DNA of 64,000 nt from Lewinellaceae bacterium (GTDB lineage: Bacteria > Bacteroidota > Bacteroidia > Chitinophagales > Saprospiraceae): assembly GCA_020636405.1 (NCBI GenBank), contig JACJXW010000005.1:372001-436000 (forward strand). Reading direction: 5' to 3'. The notes beneath the pieces were generated by a model. It searched no databases, had not been told where the DNA came from, and saw nothing but the letters and a program-made list of their open reading frames with translations. The position numbers were made by a program, and so were the translations under genes. Shown here piece by piece: positions 28,315 to 36,397 of the stretch; within the stretch, counting starts at the first letter, position 1, and each line of letters begins with the position of its first letter.

Positions 28315-29418
28315 ATGAAGAATAACGACAACCTTATCGATGTACTGAAAACCCTCTTCAAGTGGAAGAGGCCCATTTTTTATGTCTGCCTCATTGCCGG
28401 AGTGGGCGCCATCGTGATCAGCCTTTTTCTTTCCAATTATTACAAGGCCACTACAATATTCCTGGCAGTGAGCCCCGACCAGGCTACCCCCGACGCCCTC
28501 TATGGCAAAGGCCAGCTGCGCAGCGACTACTATGGCAATGAGAACGACATCGACCGGCTGATGACCATTGCCGAATCCAGTGAACTGATCAACTTCCTGG
28601 TCGACTCGTTCAAATTGTACGAGCATTACGACATCGACCCGGATCAGCCTAAAGCGGCCTTCAAAGTCCAGGAGAAATTCCTGAGCCTGTATGAAGTGCA
28701 GAAAACCAAACGGGACGCCATCGAGCTGTCTGTGGAGGATAAGGATAAAGAACTGGCCGCCAGGATAGCCAATGCTGCCCGGGAAAAGATCGATGAGCTT
28801 GCCCGCCACCTGATCCAGGAGGGCCTGGCGAAGGCCATCCGGTCTTACGAAGACAACATTCTGTCTAAGGAGTCCCAGTTGGCCAGCCTCAGTGACAGCC
28901 TGATCTACATGCGGGAAAAATACGGCATATACAATATCATGGGCCAGACCGAGGCGCTGACTAGCCAGGTTTCCGAGTCGGAAGCCCTGCTGGTGCGCAA
29001 CCGGGCCAAACTGGAGGCCATGAAGGAGACCAAAGGCATTCCCCAGGACACGATCCTCCTGCTTCAGGCCTCGGTGAGAGGGTTGGAGGAAGAAAATAAA
29101 AGCCTCAATGAAAAAATGTCCCTTTTCAACGAGGGCTTGTCCAAGTTCGGTATTTTTGAAAGGCAGTACATCGAAGCCAACCAGACGCTGAGCGAAGACA
29201 AGGAACGGCTCAAGCAGGCCTCGGCGACCTACCATTCCGTCATTCCGGCGATGGTCCTCGTGGAAGAGGCCCGGGTGCCGGTCATCAAATCGCGCCCCAA
29301 ACGCAGCATCATTGTCCTGGCAACAGGCGCTATTGCCTTTCTGTTCAGCCTGATCGGGGTGCTGCTCTTCGATACTTACAAGGATGTAAACTGGAAGGAG
29401 ATCTATCATGCGAAGTAA
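28315..29418 (+). CDS. Wzz-type polysaccharide chain-length/co-polymerase protein
   Basis: An inner-membrane PCP protein of 367 residues. There is one membrane segment near the N-terminus (about 20-40, IFYVCLIAGVGAIVISLFL), a long periplasmic region with extended coiled coil (about 140-300, e.g. KAIRSYEDNILSKESQLASL), and a second segment near the C-terminus (about 328-350) preceded by PVIKSRPKRS, the proline-rich motif typical of Wzz. No tyrosine-kinase domain is attached. It sets chain length of a surface glycan together with the polymerase-like next gene, whose start overlaps its end by 11 bases. Confidence 0.88.
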   Translation: MKNNDNLIDVLKTLFKWKRPIFYVCLIAGVGAIVISLFLSNYYKATTIFLAVSPDQATPDALYGKGQLRSDYYGNENDIDRLMTIAESSELINFLVDSFKLYEHYDIDPDQPKAAFKVQEKFLSLYEVQKTKRDAIELSVEDKDKELAARIANAAREKIDELARHLIQEGLAKAIRSYEDNILSKESQLASLSDSLIYMREKYGIYNIMGQTEALTSQVSESEALLVRNRAKLEAMKETKGIPQDTILLLQASVRGLEEENKSLNEKMSLFNEGLSKFGIFERQYIEANQTLSEDKERLKQASATYHSVIPAMVLVEEARVPVIKSRPKRSIIVLATGAIAFLFSLIGVLLFDTYKDVNWKEIYHAK

Positions 29419-30865
29419 GCTCCTGCAATTGCTGGATACTTCTGATGTTCCTCATTTCCTGTTTCGGGTATTTGCGGCCCTGCTGCTGCTGTGCCTTTTC
29501 ATAGGGATAGTTACTGAGATGTACTATCTGGTAGGCATCCCGGCCTTTCTGTTGCTGGCCTACCTGACCGTTGTTGATTTTCACAAAACCTTTTTGCTGC
29601 TGCTGGCCTGCATCCCGCTGTCAACCGAGATCATTTTGCCCAATGGCTTCGGCACCGACCTTCCTACTGAACCGTTAATGGTCGGGCTTATGTTCGTGGG
29701 GTTGATTTATGTACTGCGCCATGGCAAAGAGACGGACGGGCGGTTTCTCACCCATCCCATCACGTTGGCCCTGTTGTTACATCTGGCGTGGATCGTCGTA
29801 TCGGCCATCACCTCTCACCAGATCGTCGTTTCCGTGAAATTTGTCCTGGCCAAGGCCTGGTACGTGGCCACCTTCTTCTTTCTGGCCAGCCGTATGCTCA
29901 ATAATGAACGGGAAGTGCGGCAGTTCTTCTGGGCGGTTTTCTCCACCTTGCTTTTTACTGTTTTGGTCGTCATCCTGCGGCATGCAGCCTATGGCTTTTC
30001 CTTCGCGGATGTTTACCGGGTGCTGCATCCCTTCTACCGCAATCACGTGGCCTATGCCTCCATTATTGTAGTGTTTCTGCCGTTTGTCTGGTACGTACGG
30101 AAGTGGTACCCGGCCTACAGCCGGGGATGGTGGGTACTCAGCGGCAGCCTTTTGGTATTTATGCTGGCCATTCAGTTGTCTTATACCAGGGCCGCCTATG
30201 TGTCGGTAGTTATAGCGATCGGCGCTTTTTACATCATCCGGTGGCGGCTGACCAAGTACGTCCTGTTGCTGGCCTTGTCGGCAACCATCGGGGCCGTGGC
30301 CTTTATGGGGTACAATAACCGCTATCTGGACTATGCCCCAAACTTCGAAACGACGGTCTCCCACCAGGATTTTAACAACCTGTTGGAGGCCACTTATTCG
30401 GGCGAAGACATCTCAACCATGGAGCGTATCTACCGTTGGGTGGCCGGCTTCCACATGAGCATCGAAGAGCCTGTCTTTGGATTCGGGCCCGGTAATTTTT
30501 ACAATTTCTACAAGGTCTATACGGTTACCAGCTTTCAGACTTACGTCAGTGACAATCCCGACCGGTCGGGTATTCATAGCTATTACCTCATGACCCTTGT
30601 GGAACAGGGCCTGCCCGGCCTGATCTTTTTTATGCTGCTGTCTGCTTATGCCCTGCTTCGGGGCGAAGCCATTTATCACCAGGCGCGCAGAGAAAAAGAC
30701 AAGCACATGGCCATGATGGCGCTCTTATCACTGATCATCATCCTGTCTCTGCTCATTATCAACGACCTGATCGAGACGGATAAGATCGGGCCCTTCTTTT
30801 TTATGAACCTGGCCCTGCTCATTAATCTTGACCTCAGGCTGCAAAACGAAGCCGCCGATGGATAG
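29408..30865 (+). CDS. O-antigen ligase/polymerase-like membrane protein (Wzy_C)
   Basis: A 485-residue protein with about 11-12 membrane segments and the large periplasmic loop of O-antigen ligases, containing ERIYRWVAGFHMSIEEPVFG and FGPGNFY, then the loop-proximal histidine in SGIHSYYLMTLVEQGLPG. That HSxYL...G pattern is typical of the Wzy_C domain (PF04932). It either joins or polymerises glycan repeat units. It overlaps the Wzz-like gene upstream and the FkbM gene downstream, a tightly coupled three-gene operon. Confidence 0.87.
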   Translation: MRSKLLQLLDTSDVPHFLFRVFAALLLLCLFIGIVTEMYYLVGIPAFLLLAYLTVVDFHKTFLLLLACIPLSTEIILPNGFGTDLPTEPLMVGLMFVGLIYVLRHGKETDGRFLTHPITLALLLHLAWIVVSAITSHQIVVSVKFVLAKAWYVATFFFLASRMLNNEREVRQFFWAVFSTLLFTVLVVILRHAAYGFSFADVYRVLHPFYRNHVAYASIIVVFLPFVWYVRKWYPAYSRGWWVLSGSLLVFMLAIQLSYTRAAYVSVVIAIGAFYIIRWRLTKYVLLLALSATIGAVAFMGYNNRYLDYAPNFETTVSHQDFNNLLEATYSGEDISTMERIYRWVAGFHMSIEEPVFGFGPGNFYNFYKVYTVTSFQTYVSDNPDRSGIHSYYLMTLVEQGLPGLIFFMLLSAYALLRGEAIYHQARREKDKHMAMMALLSLIIILSLLIINDLIETDKIGPFFFMNLALLINLDLRLQNEAADG

Positions 30866-31781
30866 GCGCCCCTTTTTTCTGCAAGCTCTGGCTGCTGTTG
30901 AAAAAGCCGCTCGGGGTAGCCACCGCCATCGCCTGGCATTTGCTCCAGCCCGTTATCTGTGGGGCATGTTCTACAGCAAGTTTCTTTATCCGCTCAACCA
31001 CCGCAGCTTGCGGCGGAAAGCTCCCCTCTTCTTCGGCGGAGACATGGAGGTGCTCCTGCCGGCGGGGCTCGACATCTACCTGCTGGGCGCCAAAACCCAC
31101 GACTCGGAGATCCGCCTTGCCCGTTTTCTGATCCGCCACCTCGGAGAGGGGATGACTATGCTCGATGTAGGCGCCCACTTCGGGTTCTTCAGCCGGCTCG
31201 GCGCCCAACTGGTAGGGCAGGCAGGACGAGTGCTGGCCGTCGAAGCGGCGGGCAACACCTTTCAGGCCCTGCAGCGCAATATTGCCGGCCACCCGGCGAT
31301 AGAAGCCATTCGCGTCGCTGCCAGCGATGCCGAAGGGACCGCTGTTTTTTATGAGTTTCCGGCCTTGTTTTCCGAGTATAATACGATGGATAAAGGCCAG
31401 TTTGAGGATGCTGCCTGGAACCGGAACGTCGAGCCGCAGGCTATAAAAGTGCCTGCCCGCCGCATGGATCATCTGATGGTGGAAAAAGGATGTCCGGCCC
31501 AGTTCATCAAGGTTGATGTTGAGGGCGCCGAAGCCCAGGTCGTGGCTGGCCTGGAGCAATGGCTCGCCACACCCCATGCCCGGTGGCTCGCTATGGAATA
31601 CCTGGCCGAAGAGCGACACAACGACAGCCACCGCCGGGCAGTTCTTCTGATGGCGCAACACGGCTGGCGTCCGTTCTCCATTCAGGCCGACGGCAGCCTG
31701 CTTGCCTGCCCGGATATTGAAGCCTACCTGAAAGAAAGAACCCTGGATTCGGACAACATCATTTTTCAGCCGGAACAGTAA
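30858..31781 (+). CDS. FkbM-family SAM methyltransferase
   Basis: Start placed at 30858 (MDRRPFFLQAL), where the ATG overlaps the TAG of the previous gene (ATGGATAG); an upstream frame start at 30828 would lie inside that gene. Of the 307 residues, MLDVGAHFGFFSRLGAQLVGQAGRVLAVEA is the SAM-binding Rossmann start and FIKVDVEGAEAQVVAGL is the hallmark of FkbM (PF05050). It probably O-methylates a sugar of the glycan made by this operon. The acceptor is unknown. Confidence 0.88.
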   Translation: MDRRPFFLQALAAVEKAARGSHRHRLAFAPARYLWGMFYSKFLYPLNHRSLRRKAPLFFGGDMEVLLPAGLDIYLLGAKTHDSEIRLARFLIRHLGEGMTMLDVGAHFGFFSRLGAQLVGQAGRVLAVEAAGNTFQALQRNIAGHPAIEAIRVAASDAEGTAVFYEFPALFSEYNTMDKGQFEDAAWNRNVEPQAIKVPARRMDHLMVEKGCPAQFIKVDVEGAEAQVVAGLEQWLATPHARWLAMEYLAEERHNDSHRRAVLLMAQHGWRPFSIQADGSLLACPDIEAYLKERTLDSDNIIFQPEQ

Positions 31782-31815
31782 GATAGCCCGGCGATAAGGG
31801 CCTGGTCGGAAATAG

Positions 31816-31855
31816 AGAAATACGTAGAAATACATGGAAATACGTGGAAATACAT
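31816..31855. repeat. Four tandem copies of a 10-bp unit
   Basis: Units (A/G)GAAATAC(G/A)T alternate: AGAAATACGT, AGAAATACAT, GGAAATACGT, GGAAATACAT. It lies in the spacer after the FkbM gene. It is not a terminator. Confidence 0.7.
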
Positions 31856-31965
31856 GGGGCTTGATGCCTGGCTTGGGAGGATAATAGATTTCCCTGTTTG
31901 CAGGTTTGTCAGCGTATTTATGAGATCATAGCCCTATGCTCCCCCTCCCTTCAAATCTCTCGCTC

Positions 31966-32328
31966 TCACATTCCCATTCGGATACCGATGTAGATACAGC
32001 CCAGGCAGAGCAGCAAGCTTCCTCCGATGTTGAGGAGGCCCAGCCCGATGTGCCCTGACTGGAGGAGGCTGAAAGTTTCATTGGTAAAGGTGGAGAAGGT
32101 GCTGAATCCCCCGCAGAAGCCCGTCATGACCAGGAACTTGGAGGTGTCGTTGGCCTGCCCCCGCAGGCTCAGTCCAACCAGCCATCCCAGGAGGATGCAA
32201 CTCAGCACATTGGCCAATAAGGTAGCGAGGGGAAAAGTGAGTTTATACTGTGCCAGCAGGTGAGCGATGCCGTAGCGACAGGTACTGCCCAGGCCGCCGC
32301 CCAAAAAAACAAGAGCATAAGAGATCAT
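31966..32328 (-). CDS. crcB: Fluoride channel CrcB/Fluc
   Basis: A 120-residue protein with four membrane helices that exports fluoride as a dimer. The landmarks are GGGLGSTCRYGIAHLL (family GGxxGAxxRY), the ANVLSCILLG helix with the conserved asparagine, and GFCGGFSTFSTFTNE with the polar track Phe/Thr residues. Its ATG overlaps the TGA of the upstream WecA-like gene (ATGA), so translation is coupled. No fluoride riboswitch is expected there because it is second in the operon, and I see none. Confidence 0.95.
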   Translation of the reverse strand: MISYALVFLGGGLGSTCRYGIAHLLAQYKLTFPLATLLANVLSCILLGWLVGLSLRGQANDTSKFLVMTGFCGGFSTFSTFTNETFSLLQSGHIGLGLLNIGGSLLLCLGCIYIGIRMGM

Positions 32329-33395
32329 TGAGGAATGAGCTTTTTCAGTTTCTTACGAACTACGGCCTTGTGCAGCCAGTAGGTCAGCGTAGATGCCAGG
32401 GCGATGATCAGCCCCAGCAGCCAGTGCATCTCCAGTGCCTGGTTGAGAGAAAAGGCCAAAAGTATGAAAATGACGTTTACCGAAACCAGTATTCCTGTGG
32501 CTTGCATGTGGGAATACCCGTAATCGACCAGCAGGTGATGAATGTGGCGGCGGTCGGCGTGCAACGGAGAGTGCCCCCGCAGGATGCGCGTGATGAAAAC
32601 CCTCACAGTGTCGAACAAGGGCAGGATCATAATGCCGATGGCTACCGCCGGGCTAGCCATGATCTTTCCTTTTTGGCCGGCTTCGAGAAAGTGGTTCATA
32701 TCGATGAATTTGATAACCAGAATCACGCTGGCCGTGCCCACCAGGAGGGAGCCTGAGTCTCCCATGAAGATCCGTGCCGGGGAGTAGTTGTACTTGAGAA
32801 AAGCAATAATGGCGCCAACAATCGTGAAGGCCACTACTGCGAACTCGATCTTGTCGACGTAGAAAAACCAGCACCCCAGCGTTCCGCAGATCAACGCTCC
32901 GATGCTGCCTGCCAGTCCATTAATGCCGTCGATCAGGTTGAAGGCATTGACGACGACCAGTATGGTGAGCAAGGTAAGGGCAATGTATACCGGAGCCGGC
33001 AACTGGTCATGGAAACCCAGGAAACCATAAAAGCCCCGAAGCATAATGTCGGATTTGAAGATCAGGATGGAAGCGGCCAGGGCCTCTCCGATGATCTTAT
33101 TAGCAGGGGAAACCGGGGAAATATCATCCTTCACTCCGATCAGGAAGACGATGATGAACGCACAGAGGATGTACTGCAGGTTGCCGAAGTCCCGAAAAGG
33201 TGTCCACAAAACAATGGCAAAGATGGCTGCCGAAAAGATGCCGATGCCGCCGAGTGCCGGGGTGCTGATGGTGTGCGAACTGCGCTCGGAAGGCTCGTCG
33301 CAGAGGTTCTTCTCGCGGGCAATATTGATAATGTGGGGAAGGGCAAAATAGGCCAATGTAAAGGCCGTCAGAAAGCTTAGAATTAGAATGAACAT
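32325..33395 (-). CDS. WecA/TagO-type undecaprenyl-phosphate sugar-1-phosphate transferase
   Basis: Start placed at 33395 (MFILILSFLTAFTLAYF); a longer frame from 33545 adds 50 polar residues that do not fit an integral membrane N-terminus. The 356-residue polytopic enzyme has DEPSERSSHTISTPALGGIG, the VKDDISP Mg-binding motif, NAFNLIDGINGLAGS, GDSGSLLVG, and the cytoplasmic HADRRHIHHLL loop. It transfers a sugar-1-phosphate (GlcNAc in WecA) to undecaprenyl phosphate, the first step of O-antigen or capsule synthesis, using the lipid made by UppS. It overlaps crcB by four bases. Confidence 0.9.
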   Translation of the reverse strand: MFILILSFLTAFTLAYFALPHIINIAREKNLCDEPSERSSHTISTPALGGIGIFSAAIFAIVLWTPFRDFGNLQYILCAFIIVFLIGVKDDISPVSPANKIIGEALAASILIFKSDIMLRGFYGFLGFHDQLPAPVYIALTLLTILVVVNAFNLIDGINGLAGSIGALICGTLGCWFFYVDKIEFAVVAFTIVGAIIAFLKYNYSPARIFMGDSGSLLVGTASVILVIKFIDMNHFLEAGQKGKIMASPAVAIGIMILPLFDTVRVFITRILRGHSPLHADRRHIHHLLVDYGYSHMQATGILVSVNVIFILLAFSLNQALEMHWLLGLIIALASTLTYWLHKAVVRKKLKKLIPQ

Positions 33396-33551
33396 AGGGA
33401 GAGGGGTTATGGTTGTTGTAGTTCTCAGTATGCTTGGTCTAATATAACATTTTTTGAGATTTTTTTGCCTGGCTATTCTTTGAGGCGCCGGTTTAGCAAT
33501 TTTGCCGCTCGCAGGCCATGGAATAGCCGGGCAATTTTTTAACAAAAACGT

Positions 33552-35252
33552 TTAAAATGCCGCGTCATCTATCTTACCCAGCCATTCGGTGATGACATCC
33601 ACCACCGAAGCAACACACCCATCTTCGAATGGAGAACGCAGGTTGGACAGCTGCACCAGTTCCAGGAACGAACGGCTGCCGCCGGCGTTGCACAACCGGA
33701 CGTAGTCGTTCCAGGCTTGCTGATGCCCTTCCTGGTCTTTTTTCCAGAACTGGAAGGCACAGATCTGCGCCAGGGTATAGTCTATATAATAAAAAGGCGT
33801 GACGAAGATGTGGCTTTGTTTTTGCCAAAAACCACCGTTTTCCAGGAAGTCGTGGCCGTCATAATCGCGATGCGGAAGGTATTTTCGCTCAATGTCCCGC
33901 CAGGCGCGATTGCGGTCCGCTGCGGAGGCCTCCGGGTGTTCGTAAACAAAATGCTGGAATTCATCCACTGCGACGCCATAGGGTAAAAAGTAAAGGGCGT
34001 TGGACAGGTGGCTGAACTTGTATTTGTCGGAATCTTCCTTAAAGAAGAGTTGCATCCAGGGCCAGGTGAAAAACTCCATGCTCATGGAATGGATCTCACA
34101 GGCTTCGAAGGTCGGCCAGTTGTATTCGGGAATGCCGATATTCCGGCTGCTGTATACCTGGAAGGCGTGGCCAGCCTCATGGGTCAGCACGTCAATGTCG
34201 CCGCTGGTGCCGTTGAAGTTGGAGAAGATGAACGGGGCCTGATATTTTCCGATATAGGTGCAATAGCCGCCCGTAGCCTTGCCGGGGCGGGTTTGCAGGT
34301 CCATCAGGTTGGCCTTGCGCATGAAGTCGAAGAACTGCCGGGTTTCTTCGGAGAGCTCGCTGTACATCCGCCGCGCCTGGCCAACGATCCACTCGGGCTC
34401 GCCTTTAGGTTGGGGGTTGCCGGACCGAAAGCGCAGTTCTTCATCGTAGTATTTCAACTCATCCAGGCCGAGGCGTCGGCGTTGCCGTTCATAGAGCCGG
34501 GTGGCTATAGGCACGATGTATTCCTGTACCTGCCGCCGGAAATTCGCGACCTGCTCCGGCCCATAATCGGAACGCAGCATGCGGGCATAGCCCAGCTCTA
34601 TGAAATTTTCATACCCCAGTTCCTGCGCAATACGGTGCCGGGCCTGGACCAACTGGCTGAAAATAGACTCGACCTCTGCTGCATTATCCGCAAAAAAAGC
34701 CCACTTGGCCTCGGATGCCTCCTTGCGGTTGGCCCTGTCTTTGTCCATTTCGTATTTGACAATAGAAGACAGGTTGTGCTCTTCTCCCCGGAAATCAATC
34801 CGGGCTTTTGCCTTCAGTTTGGTGTAGGCGCTGGTGAGCTTGTTTTCCTCCTGCAACAGGCCTATGATCGATTCGTCAAAGGTTTTCAGGCTTAGTTCGG
34901 CAATAGTAAAGAGTTGATCCCCCCACTTTTTTGAGAGTTCATCGCGAAACGGAGAGTGGGTGAGCATCTTGTAAAACTCGTTGATCAAGCCCTCGTAAGC
35001 GGGCATCTGCTGGTCGAAATACGCATTCTCCTGCTCGTAGAATTCGTCACTGGTATCCATCGTGTGCCGAATATGGCAGACATTGTACATGGACATGAAC
35101 CCCGTCCGTAATTCATTGATGTAATCAAGGGCCTGGCCCTGCTCCTCCGTGGATGATGCATCCCGGAACCGGGCCAGCGCTTCGCGAAAGGTAGCGGAGA
35201 ATTGCTCAAATTGAGGCCTTTCGTAGGTAAATTGCTCAAATGTAAGGTCCAT
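33552..35252 (-). CDS. M3-family oligoendopeptidase (PepF-like)
   Basis: A cytoplasmic zinc metallopeptidase of 566 residues. The active site is HEAGH (358-362) within DVLTHEAGHAFQVYSS, and the third zinc ligand should be the glutamate in FEACEIHSMSMEF. GTSGDIDVL precedes the motif, as in PepF/M3 proteins. There is no signal peptide. It degrades short peptides; its physiological substrate is unknown. It is divergent from uppS across a 160-base spacer. Confidence 0.92.
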   Translation of the reverse strand: MDLTFEQFTYERPQFEQFSATFREALARFRDASSTEEQGQALDYINELRTGFMSMYNVCHIRHTMDTSDEFYEQENAYFDQQMPAYEGLINEFYKMLTHSPFRDELSKKWGDQLFTIAELSLKTFDESIIGLLQEENKLTSAYTKLKAKARIDFRGEEHNLSSIVKYEMDKDRANRKEASEAKWAFFADNAAEVESIFSQLVQARHRIAQELGYENFIELGYARMLRSDYGPEQVANFRRQVQEYIVPIATRLYERQRRRLGLDELKYYDEELRFRSGNPQPKGEPEWIVGQARRMYSELSEETRQFFDFMRKANLMDLQTRPGKATGGYCTYIGKYQAPFIFSNFNGTSGDIDVLTHEAGHAFQVYSSRNIGIPEYNWPTFEACEIHSMSMEFFTWPWMQLFFKEDSDKYKFSHLSNALYFLPYGVAVDEFQHFVYEHPEASAADRNRAWRDIERKYLPHRDYDGHDFLENGGFWQKQSHIFVTPFYYIDYTLAQICAFQFWKKDQEGHQQAWNDYVRLCNAGGSRSFLELVQLSNLRSPFEDGCVASVVDVITEWLGKIDDAAF

Positions 35253-35363
35253 TATTCTTTATTGCTGATGAAGAGCGGGAAAATACGACGGTTTCCCCAC
35301 TTATTCAATTAAACACTTTTACGTTATATACGAGTGTATTCTCAAAAAGTGCATTCCATTTCG

Positions 35364-35371
35364 TAAATTTG
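35364..35371 (+). promoter_or_regulatory. uppS promoter -7 element
   Basis: TAAATTTG is an exact TAnnTTTG match, 41 bases before the uppS ATG at 35413. No clear -33 TTTG is found upstream. Confidence 0.5.
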
Positions 35372-35412
35372 CATATTTGGCGCATAAATAAGCAAAGTCG
35401 TACCCGCAAAAG

Positions 35413-36156
35413 ATGGATTTAAAGTCTCAGATCAATATTGAAAAGCTGCCCCGCCATATTGCCATCATCATGGACGGCAACGGGCGCTGGGCCAAGCAGC
35501 ACGGTAAACCCAGAGTTTTTGGCCATCGCAATGGAGTGACCGCCGTCAGGGAAACCACCGAAGCCGCAGCCGAGCTGGGTGTGGAATACCTCACCCTCTA
35601 CGCTTTCTCCACCGAAAACTGGAACCGGCCCAAGTTGGAGGTCAGCGCGCTGATGCGCCTGCTGGTCGATACCCTCCACAAAGAAATAGAGACACTGAAT
35701 AAGAACGATATCCGCCTGCAGGCCATCGGCGATATCACCAAACTGCCGGGAAGTACTTATAAAGCCCTGCTGGAGGGCATCGAAAATACGAAGGACAATA
35801 AACGGATGACCCTCGTCCTGGCCCTCAACTACAGCTCCAAATGGGAGATTATGGAGGCCAGCCGCCGGCTCGCCCAGCAGGTAGAGGCCGGAGTGCTCCG
35901 CCCCGAGGAGATCGACGAGGAAATTTTTGCCGGCGCCCTCAACACCAGCGGCATGCCCGACCCGGAGCTGCTCATCCGGACCAGCGGCGAAACACGCCTC
36001 AGCAACTTCCTGCTCTGGCAGGTCGCCTACGCTGAACTTTACTTCACACCCATTTTCTGGCCCGATTTCCGGAAAGAAAACTTCTATACGGCCATCATCG
36101 ATTTCCAGCAGCGGGAACGCCGGTTCGGTAAGATCAGCGAGCAGTTGGTGCAATAG
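35413..36156 (+). CDS. uppS: Undecaprenyl (isoprenyl) diphosphate synthase
   Basis: This cis-prenyltransferase makes the C55 lipid carrier for peptidoglycan and surface glycans. MDGNGRWAK (20-28) contains the catalytic D21, then GHRNG, FSTENW, and the C-terminal RTSGETRLSNFLLWQVAYAE segment for diphosphate binding. At 247 residues it has the normal length. In Bacteroidota uppS commonly precedes bamA, as here, but a terminator-like hairpin and a promoter candidate lie in the 241-base spacer. Confidence 0.97.
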   Translation: MDLKSQINIEKLPRHIAIIMDGNGRWAKQHGKPRVFGHRNGVTAVRETTEAAAELGVEYLTLYAFSTENWNRPKLEVSALMRLLVDTLHKEIETLNKNDIRLQAIGDITKLPGSTYKALLEGIENTKDNKRMTLVLALNYSSKWEIMEASRRLAQQVEAGVLRPEEIDEEIFAGALNTSGMPDPELLIRTSGETRLSNFLLWQVAYAELYFTPIFWPDFRKENFYTAIIDFQQRERRFGKISEQLVQ

Positions 36157-36272
36157 GGGACTCTGTGTATTGGTGCATTGGTGATTTGTACACCATACAA
36201 CCATTTACCCTCACAGGCACTCTTTCAACCGTGAACCACCGGGCCGGTTTTCAGCAAATTGTCTTCTTCCGC

Positions 36273-36293
36273 TCACCTTTCGGTGATTTTTTT
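36273..36293 (+). terminator. Short hairpin with T7 tract after uppS
   Basis: TCACC-TTTC-GGTGA followed by seven T. The stem is only 5 bp, so it may terminate only part of the transcripts and leave some read-through into bamA. Confidence 0.4.
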
Positions 36294-36337
36294 GATAATC
36301 AGGTTGCTGAATATGCGGTTATCCTGGCGGCAAACGT

Positions 36338-36345
36338 TATTTTTG
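36338..36345 (+). promoter_or_regulatory. bamA promoter -7 element
   Basis: TATTTTTG matches TAnnTTTG, 53 bases before the bamA ATG. No -33 box at ideal spacing was found. Confidence 0.4.
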
Positions 36346-36397
36346 CGGATCAAAAATCACAGCAATCCGCTGCTTTCTTATAAACCTGACGATTGGA

